Below the pieces are notes generated by a model. The model worked only from the letters and a program-made list of their open reading frames with translations, was not told the origin of the DNA and ran no database searches. Positions 21,520-26,220 of a stretch of DNA of 26,220 nucleotides are shown piece after piece. The stretch covers positions 1 through 26,220 of the forward strand of contig CAYZHK010000014.1 in NCBI GenBank assembly GCA_964477685.1, in the 5' to 3' direction. Both the position numbers and the translations under genes were made by a program. Source of the stretch: JACTUC01 sp964477685 (GTDB lineage: Archaea > Thermoproteota > Methanomethylicia > Methanomethylicales > Methanomethylicaceae). Within the stretch, counting starts at the first letter, position 1, and every line of letters begins with the position of its first letter.

Positions 21520-23007
21520 CTAGATGTCCATCTGCCCTGGATTCATGATCCTGTTGGGATCGATCTTGTTCTTTATGGTCTTGATGAGGTCCATAGCTGC
21601 CGGGTTCGTCCTCTCCCAGTTCATCCTTGCGAAGACGGCCGGAGCCTTGTAGAGGATGGTGCCGTGGTCGCGCATCGTCTGGCCGATGTCCCTGAGGCAG
21701 GCCCTGTGCCTCTCTACCTGCTCTGGGGTGTCGTCCTTGCTCCCGAAGATGTTGTACCTGATGATCCCCTCGTGGCCGTGGTCCATGAACCTGTTGTATG
21801 CCTGTATGGGCTGACCCTCGGCGGTATAGCCCCACTTGTCATAGACCTTCTCGACCGCCCTGTAGACCTGGGCGTTCAAGGATGGCGGGCAGAACCCTCC
21901 CACCCACTGCGCCCTGCCGCCCCTGGCGCCGCTGATGTCGTTGGAGAGCTGCATGGGCAGGTTCTTGAAGAACCTGATCTGGTCCCCCTTTGTGAAATTC
22001 TTTATGCCATCCTCGAAGACTGTCATCATGCCGCCTCCATCCTTAACGATCTTCAGGATCAGCTCGTTCTTTGCCTCCATCTCCTTGACCGTGTTCCCGC
22101 TGAGGGCGATCCAGGAGCCGAGCTCTGCCTCGCCCTTCCTCAGAGTCTTGTCGGTGAAGGGGATCTTCTCGCCCGCCTCCACCCTTCCCCAGCCCCAGTT
22201 GTTGGAGGCGATGTCGTCAACAACGCCGGTCCTGGCGCACATTCGCTGGATCTTGAAGCCCCGCTCGACCGTGTCCGCATCCATGAACCAGTCCGTCCTG
22301 TAGGGTCTCTTCGGGAAGAGCTTGATGCCCGCCTTGGTAACCACTCCTGTGGTTCCCGTCCAGCCAATGAATAGGCCGTTGAAGCCATAATCCGGCACGG
22401 CAGAGTGGTGGCTCCAGTAGGGAGACGACATCCGCGAGCCGGTGTGGATCACATTCCCGGTGGGAAGGACCGCCTCGAAGGCATTTATGAAGAAACTGGC
22501 GTCGCCATAGGCCATGGAGAGGTCCGTCATCCCAAACAGCAGGGAGGACGCTACGTAGCCGCACGAAGGTGGGGCGAAGGTGACTGGAACCCTGTAGTCA
22601 GGATGGTGCTTATTCATGTAGCCCACGACGTCTGCGGACGTGGCTCCACCCTCACAGACGAAGTAGAGGTCCTCCTCGTTCACTTCCAGCACCCTGTTCA
22701 TCCTCTTGAGGTCGAGGACTATACCGCCGCTGAGCGGCGTGCAGAGGGCGCCGATGCTGAGGTTCGAAGCCCACGGGATGACCGGGACCCTCTTGAGGTT
22801 GGCCAGGCGCACTATGGCCTGGATCTCCTCCGTGGTCCTTGGCATCACAACATAGTCTGCCTTCCCTGGGGGCTGGAAGGTCAAGAAATCCTCCGAGTAG
22901 GTGTAGAGGACATCCTCGCTGATGCTCGCGTTTCGCGAGCCGACGATGGCCACCAGCTGCTCGTAGATCCTGGTATCCGGCTCATTCTTACTGTAAACTT
23001 CCACCAT
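21520..23007 (-). CDS. FAD-linked oxidase of the VAO/PCMH-GlcD superfamily
   Basis: A 495-residue protein. The FAD-binding-4 domain spans about residues 50-230: YVVMPRTTEEIQAIVRLAN, RVPVIPWASNLSIGALCTPL, GGIVLDLKRMNRVLEVNEED, FEAVLPTGNVIHTGS and GTTGVVTKAGIKLFPKR. The C-terminal KNKIDPNRIMNPGQ is the ending typical of GlcD, D-lactate dehydrogenase and p-cresol/vanillyl-alcohol oxidase relatives. The SSPYWSHHS and DYGFNGLF segments and weak match around the active site recall the VAO branch more than GlcD, but the substrate (hydroxyacid or aromatic alcohol) is open. A TATA box (23041-23050) and an AGGTG ribosome-binding site 5 nt before ATG 23007 show it starts its own two-gene transcript with the Fe-S partner. 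It has no signal peptide. Confidence 0.87.
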   Translation of the reverse strand: MVEVYSKNEPDTRIYEQLVAIVGSRNASISEDVLYTYSEDFLTFQPPGKADYVVMPRTTEEIQAIVRLANLKRVPVIPWASNLSIGALCTPLSGGIVLDLKRMNRVLEVNEEDLYFVCEGGATSADVVGYMNKHHPDYRVPVTFAPPSCGYVASSLLFGMTDLSMAYGDASFFINAFEAVLPTGNVIHTGSRMSSPYWSHHSAVPDYGFNGLFIGWTGTTGVVTKAGIKLFPKRPYRTDWFMDADTVERGFKIQRMCARTGVVDDIASNNWGWGRVEAGEKIPFTDKTLRKGEAELGSWIALSGNTVKEMEAKNELILKIVKDGGGMMTVFEDGIKNFTKGDQIRFFKNLPMQLSNDISGARGGRAQWVGGFCPPSLNAQVYRAVEKVYDKWGYTAEGQPIQAYNRFMDHGHEGIIRYNIFGSKDDTPEQVERHRACLRDIGQTMRDHGTILYKAPAVFARMNWERTNPAAMDLIKTIKNKIDPNRIMNPGQMDI

Positions 23008-23040
23008 AATAACACCTATACCTTATTTGGAATTTGCAAC

Positions 23041-23050
23041 GGTATTAAAG
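23041..23050 (-). promoter_or_regulatory. Promoter of the FAD oxidase / Fe-S protein transcript
   Basis: Minus-strand CTTTAATACC is centred about 38 bp upstream of ATG 23007, predicting a start near 23020. The leader carries AGGTG (23017-23013). Confidence 0.45.
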
Positions 23051-23099
23051 AATTGTCTTTTGGACTATGACAGTTATCTCCTTCATCACAATTCATTCG

Positions 23100-23115
23100 C
23101 CTGAACCGCTTCAGG
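23100..23115. terminator. 6-bp hairpin after the MoaD-like gene
   Basis: CCTGAA (23100-23105) and TTCAGG (23110-23115) form a perfect stem with a 4-nt loop just downstream of the MoaD-like stop. There is no clear U-tract, so termination is only one possibility; mRNA 3'-end protection is another. Confidence 0.35.
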
Positions 23116-23125
23116 GGACCGCATC

Positions 23126-23407
23126 TCAGCCACCGATCATGGGGAGGAGGACATCTATCTTGTCGCCCTCGCTTAGCTTCGTTTCAAGGCCTTCCATGAA
23201 CATGCAGTGCCTCCCATTGACCAGGATCGTGATGTCTGTCCGCAGCTTCCCACCAACAATAAGACGTTCCTTGAGGCCGGGCTTCGCCTCAATGACCTTT
23301 CTGATGAGCCCGCCGATACTGTCCCCCACGGCATCCATCTGGACAGTCGCCATGTTCGGAGGCACGCCTTTCCCGTGAAGGCCGAAGGTGATCAAACCAC
23401 TCACCAT
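23126..23407 (-). CDS. MoaD/ThiS-family sulfur carrier protein
   Basis: A 93-residue beta-grasp protein ending in a C-terminal Gly-Gly (LLPMIGG). That end is the thiocarboxylation site of MoaD and ThiS. ITILVNGRHCMFMEGLETKL and LSEGDKIDVLLP match the last strands of MoaD, and DSIGGLIRKVIEAKPGLKERL is the helix. MoaD supplies dithiolene sulfur for the pterin of Mo and W enzymes. It overlaps the upstream AOR2 stop by 7 bp, a common arrangement in archaea suggesting a MoaD dedicated to the AOR cofactor. No adenylating MoeB/ThiF partner is in the window. Confidence 0.88.
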   Translation of the reverse strand: MVSGLITFGLHGKGVPPNMATVQMDAVGDSIGGLIRKVIEAKPGLKERLIVGGKLRTDITILVNGRHCMFMEGLETKLSEGDKIDVLLPMIGG

Positions 23408-25182
23408 TGATCTTGAAGCTCCAGGGTCCTCAGCCTCTCAGGGGTGGGGATCCCATTCCTGTCCCAGCCTCTCAACTCGTAGTAGGTGTCCAGCAGCCTC
23501 TCGAAGTCTTCCTTGGTAAGCCTCCAGCCCGTGTCCTTCCTCCCCTCGTACATCCTCGCCGGAAGGTAGTCGTCTTTTCGCGAGAGCCCCTCCCTTACAT
23601 TGAACAGCCTGGTAAGGTTGTATATCCTCTCGCCGGTCTCATAAAATCCCTTCTTGTCCAGCCGAATACCCACTGTGGCCAACATCTCTAGGGAGATGTC
23701 CACCCACTCCTCGGGATTGCCTGTTGTATTGGCTATGACATTGTCACAGCCAATGAGGGTCCAGAGGGCGGCGTTCCTATCCTGAAGGAATTTCGTTATG
23801 TGGGCCTTGCCCTTTATCGTGAAGGGCTCGTTCAGCTCAGACGTGATGGTCCATGCCCGAAGGTGGCAGGCACCCCTGTCTGATGTGGCGTAGGCCAAAG
23901 CCATTCCCACGGCCCCCCTCGGGTCGTAGCCAGGGAACTCTAGCCCCTTGATCTGCAGAGCAAGGTCCTCAGCGCCCACCGCCTCTGAGGCCTTCTTGAC
24001 GCCATCGGCCAGGATATTGCAGCTCCCCTCTCGCCGTGCTATCTTCCTCAGCATTGCCTCGTGCCTTTCCAGCTCGCCGAACTTGACCCCGAAGTCGTAG
24101 ATACCTTTCTCGGTGCACTCCATGGCGAAGGCTGCCACAACGCCTGCACTCATGGTATCCATGCCCAGCTCGTTGCAGATCCTGCAGAGCCTTATGACCT
24201 TTCTGAAATCCACATAGCCGCAGTTGAAGCCATTGAGCGCCACCGTCTCGTATTCGATCCTGTCGACCTCATCGCTTTCGAACTTGACATGGACCCCGCA
24301 TGCCAGTGGGCATAGTGGGCAGGTGTGCTTCTTTACCGTCACTTTCCTTATTTCCGGCACCGCCATCTTCTCCCAACCTTCGACATAGCCGGCGTTAAAG
24401 TTCTTGACTGGCAGGACCTTTGCCCCGGCGCACATTTCCACAGCCGGGAGGTTGCCCCCCAGATCTATACCTTTGACAACGTATGCCCTCATGTAGTTGA
24501 TGGCCTTAACGTAGACGGCGCTGACTTCCTTGGCCTTCTCGGGCGGCACGAGGTCTCTGTCCTTGAGCTTACCACGGAGGGCGATGGCGTCGAGCTTCTT
24601 GGAGCCCATTATGGCCCCCAGCCCTCCCCTCCCTATCACGCCCGCCCTGCCAGGACCGTCCATGTCGTTCATAATGCAGGCGTAGTTCACAAGGTTCCTG
24701 CCCGCCTCTCCTATGACGGTTGCAGAGAAGGGCTTCAGGGTGGCGCATCTCTCGTAGGCGTTCTTCCCCTCCAGCGCCGTGCTCGCCTCAATGGCGATAG
24801 AATCCCCATCGATCTTCAGGTAGGACCACTGGGGAGCCTTCCCCTCCACAATGATCCCCATATAGCCGGTCTTGGCCAGCTCCTGCCCAAACCTCCCCCC
24901 GGAGTAGGCGTCACACCATATGCCAGTTGCAGGAGACTTGGAGGCGACCACATACCTTGTGAAGCCGGGAAATATGCCTGTGAGGATACCATTGAAGAAG
25001 AACAGCCTGTTCTCGGGCGCGAACGGGTCCATACCCTGCCGGATCTCCCTGTAGGCGTAGTAGGCGGCAAGGCCCTTCCCGCCAATATATTTCCTTATTA
25101 TGCCTTCTGGGATGACCTCTTCCACGAAAGACTGCTTCCCCAAATTAACCCTCAGCAGCTTCTTCCGGATTGGACAGGACAC
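23401..25182 (-). CDS. Aldehyde ferredoxin oxidoreductase (AOR2)
   Basis: A 593-residue tungsten-pterin enzyme close to the usual AOR/FOR/GOR length (about 600-620). C288-x2-C291-x3-C295 (TCPLCPLACGVHV) and C479 (LIGCDN) are the [4Fe-4S] ligands. LRVNLGKQ, GRGGLGAIMGSKKLDAIALRG, GPGRAGV and YATSDRGACHLRAW are family motifs. It lacks the extra cysteine cluster of AOR1. It oxidises an aldehyde (substrate unknown) with ferredoxin as acceptor. The MoaD-like gene follows with a 7-bp overlap. GTG 25182 is the likely start, preceded by a TATA box (25214-25222, minus) about 36 bp upstream, giving a short leader. It is divergent from an amino-acid permease. Confidence 0.93.
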   Translation of the reverse strand: MSCPIRKKLLRVNLGKQSFVEEVIPEGIIRKYIGGKGLAAYYAYREIRQGMDPFAPENRLFFFNGILTGIFPGFTRYVVASKSPATGIWCDAYSGGRFGQELAKTGYMGIIVEGKAPQWSYLKIDGDSIAIEASTALEGKNAYERCATLKPFSATVIGEAGRNLVNYACIMNDMDGPGRAGVIGRGGLGAIMGSKKLDAIALRGKLKDRDLVPPEKAKEVSAVYVKAINYMRAYVVKGIDLGGNLPAVEMCAGAKVLPVKNFNAGYVEGWEKMAVPEIRKVTVKKHTCPLCPLACGVHVKFESDEVDRIEYETVALNGFNCGYVDFRKVIRLCRICNELGMDTMSAGVVAAFAMECTEKGIYDFGVKFGELERHEAMLRKIARREGSCNILADGVKKASEAVGAEDLALQIKGLEFPGYDPRGAVGMALAYATSDRGACHLRAWTITSELNEPFTIKGKAHITKFLQDRNAALWTLIGCDNVIANTTGNPEEWVDISLEMLATVGIRLDKKGFYETGERIYNLTRLFNVREGLSRKDDYLPARMYEGRKDTGWRLTKEDFERLLDTYYELRGWDRNGIPTPERLRTLELQDQW

Positions 25183-25213
25183 TGACTACACCGTAAGTCT
25201 TCTTTCACCCTTC

Positions 25214-25222
25214 ATTATATTT
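25214..25222 (-). promoter_or_regulatory. TATA box of the AOR2-MoaD transcript
   Basis: Minus-strand AAATATAAT is centred about 36 bp upstream of GTG 25182, predicting a start near 25192 with a 10-nt leader. Confidence 0.5.
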
Positions 25223-25309
25223 CGTTTTCTGTGATGGCTGAAAACAAAGCCTAACGGAGCGCGATCTATGTGTCAAATTTATACAAACATGGGCTCTGCA
25301 TAGTATTTT

Positions 25310-25350
25310 CTTTATAAATTGTCACGATAGTTTAGGGAATTGTTATATAT
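25310..25350 (+). promoter_or_regulatory. Candidate TATA boxes of the APC permease gene
   Basis: 'ctttataaa' (25310-25318) and 'ttatatat' (25343-25350) are both placed upstream of GTG 25387. The first would leave a leader of about 47 nt including the AAGGTGG ribosome-binding site (25374-25380); the second would start near 25372 and barely include it. That makes the upstream box more consistent with a Shine-Dalgarno start. Confidence 0.4.
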
Positions 25351-25386
25351 TGAACGCTTCACAGCGGTCTGTTAAGGTGGTATTGA

Positions 25387-26220
25387 GTGGACAGTAATAC
25401 ACCCCCTACTGCACAGTCGACCGGACAGCAACCGGCGCTGCGCAAGGCAATGCGGCTGTCAGTTCTTTGGGCGCTTGCAAGCGCCACAATTCTGGGACCC
25501 TGGCTGGTCATGGCCAACTGGTGGTTTTCCCTAACAGGACCATCCCTGTCGCTGGCATTCGCCGTGACAATGTTGCTCATGATTCCTGTGGCATTCTGCT
25601 ATTCAGAGCTTGTCTCAATGTTGCCCTACGCCGGTGGATCCTACAACTTCATCGGCCATGCCTTCAACCCCATGGTTTCATTTGTCTTCATGTGGTCTCA
25701 AACGATCTCGTACTATGCGGTGACAACGTTCAACATCCTGGCCACGATATGGATTCTCCAGTACATGGGAGTTGTTCCCAATTCGCAGGAAGCTCTCATC
25801 GCGGCAGGTTTGGGATTCGCATTGTTGTATGCCATCCTCAATTGGTTTAAGGTGGAGCTGAGCGCGTCGATCCAGTTCCTTCTCTTCTGGCTTCTCTTCA
25901 TAACGGGCTTGATATGGAACGGGCTCGACCTCTTCGCCAAACCGACATTCTCCACAGCATACTTTGGAGATCTATTCCCCTTTGGAATTAGCGGCTTCAT
26001 GGTGGCTACCGGAGTCATGGTCACCATGTACTTCGGCTTTGAAGTCGTGGCGCACATGTCGGAGGAGGCCAATTTCCCCTCCAAGAAGATGCCTATACCT
26101 GTTATGGGCGCGATTGTAACTGCCGGTACTGTGTACATTGTGACCCTAACGGCAATGGCTGGCTCCACCCCCCTGGACTGGCTGGTAAACACCCCCAATA
26201 TGCCCGCCGAGATCATATAC
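25387..26220 (+). CDS. APC-superfamily amino acid permease, C-terminal part outside the window
   Basis: About 278 codons are present and the frame runs off the right edge. An N-terminal hydrophilic stretch of about 20 residues precedes helix 1 (LWALASATILGPWLVMANWW). YSELVSMLPYAGGSYNFIG (about residues 77-95) is the APC motif between helices 2 and 3 (E/P..GG.Y/F.Y). MVTMYFGFEVVAHMSEEANF is the helix 6 F-G-F-E...EE-x-x-(N/D)P region, both typical of APC amino-acid transporters. Substrate is not deducible. GTG 25387 follows AAGGTGG with 6-nt spacing, a good ribosome-binding site. It lies divergent from AOR2, compatible with amino-acid fermentation in which AOR oxidises derived aldehydes. Confidence 0.85.
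   Translation, partial: MDSNTPPTAQSTGQQPALRKAMRLSVLWALASATILGPWLVMANWWFSLTGPSLSLAFAVTMLLMIPVAFCYSELVSMLPYAGGSYNFIGHAFNPMVSFVFMWSQTISYYAVTTFNILATIWILQYMGVVPNSQEALIAAGLGFALLYAILNWFKVELSASIQFLLFWLLFITGLIWNGLDLFAKPTFSTAYFGDLFPFGISGFMVATGVMVTMYFGFEVVAHMSEEANFPSKKMPIPVMGAIVTAGTVYIVTLTAMAGSTPLDWLVNTPNMPAEIIY

Noticed and set aside
21433..22374. 313-codon plus-strand frame opposite the FAD oxidase and Fe-S genes
   Set aside because: It is antisense to two genes with complete catalytic motifs and reads as GC-rich shadow sequence.
23008..23075. 13-codon frame on the minus strand between the MoaD-like and FAD oxidase genes
   Set aside because: It is very short, overlaps the FAD oxidase TATA box and shows no support for translation beyond a chance AAGGAG.
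24325..25185. 286-codon plus-strand frame opposite AOR2
   Set aside because: AOR2 is unmistakable on the other strand, and the antisense product has no recognisable domain.

Overview
The window reads as a chromosome segment from an archaeon, most likely a TACK-lineage (Thermoproteota) anaerobe, possibly of the bathyarchaeal or thaumarchaeal-relative type. The domain call rests on deoxyhypusine synthase, a crenarchaeal-type single-OB-fold SSB, an archaeo-eukaryotic primase small-subunit homologue, inositol-1-phosphate synthase, a two-DDxxD prenyl synthase and many TATA boxes about 25 bp upstream of leaderless or short-leader starts. The lineage within archaea is inference. No rRNA, tRNA, CRISPR array or insertion sequence was seen.

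Layout. 1-671 holds a left-truncated minus-strand gene with a Cas2/PaaX-like N-terminus, divergent from a four-CBS-domain protein (707-1621). A polyprenyl diphosphate synthase follows (1713-2663). Then comes a strikingly AT-rich stretch (about 2664-4324) carrying an MFS-type transporter. 4321-5480 is a minus-strand two-gene unit of a winged-helix/coiled-coil protein and a ParA/MinD-like ATPase. 5742-7704 is a plus-strand run: inositol-1-phosphate synthase, SSB and a small HExxH metallopeptidase. A GTPBP1-like translational GTPase (minus, 7715-9325), a structured intergenic region and a 21-codon lysine-rich ORF (9508-9573) come next. Deoxyhypusine synthase and a primase-like protein form a minus-strand pair (9574-11385). 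This pair is divergent, around one near-palindromic TATA box, from a GNAT/SpoIIM-like pair (11435-12312). TrmO, a ModE-like regulator, an MTH1187-type thiamine-binding protein and an ECF S-component fill 12410-14753.

From 14750 to 25182 everything is on the minus strand. In transcription order these are tungsten aldehyde oxidoreductase AOR2, a MoaD/ThiS-like protein, a VAO/GlcD-type FAD oxidase, a soluble HdrD/GlcF-like Fe-S protein, an MtaA-like methyltransferase, a Cdc48-N-like small protein, a class II aldolase, seryl-tRNA synthetase and a second AOR with an unusual four-cysteine patch. An APC amino-acid permease starts divergently at 25387 and runs off the window.

Working together. The AOR2/MoaD and FAD-oxidase/Fe-S genes look like an anaerobic alcohol-or-hydroxyacid to aldehyde to acid oxidation module, feeding electrons to soluble Fe-S carriers. 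ModE and MoaD fit tungsten/molybdenum cofactor supply and control. The thiamine-binding protein and ECF component look like a co-regulated vitamin-uptake pair. The best candidates for something undescribed are the AOR cysteine patch, the orphan Cdc48-N-like protein, the wHTH-ParA pair, the lysine microprotein and the shared palindromic operator at 14049-14174.
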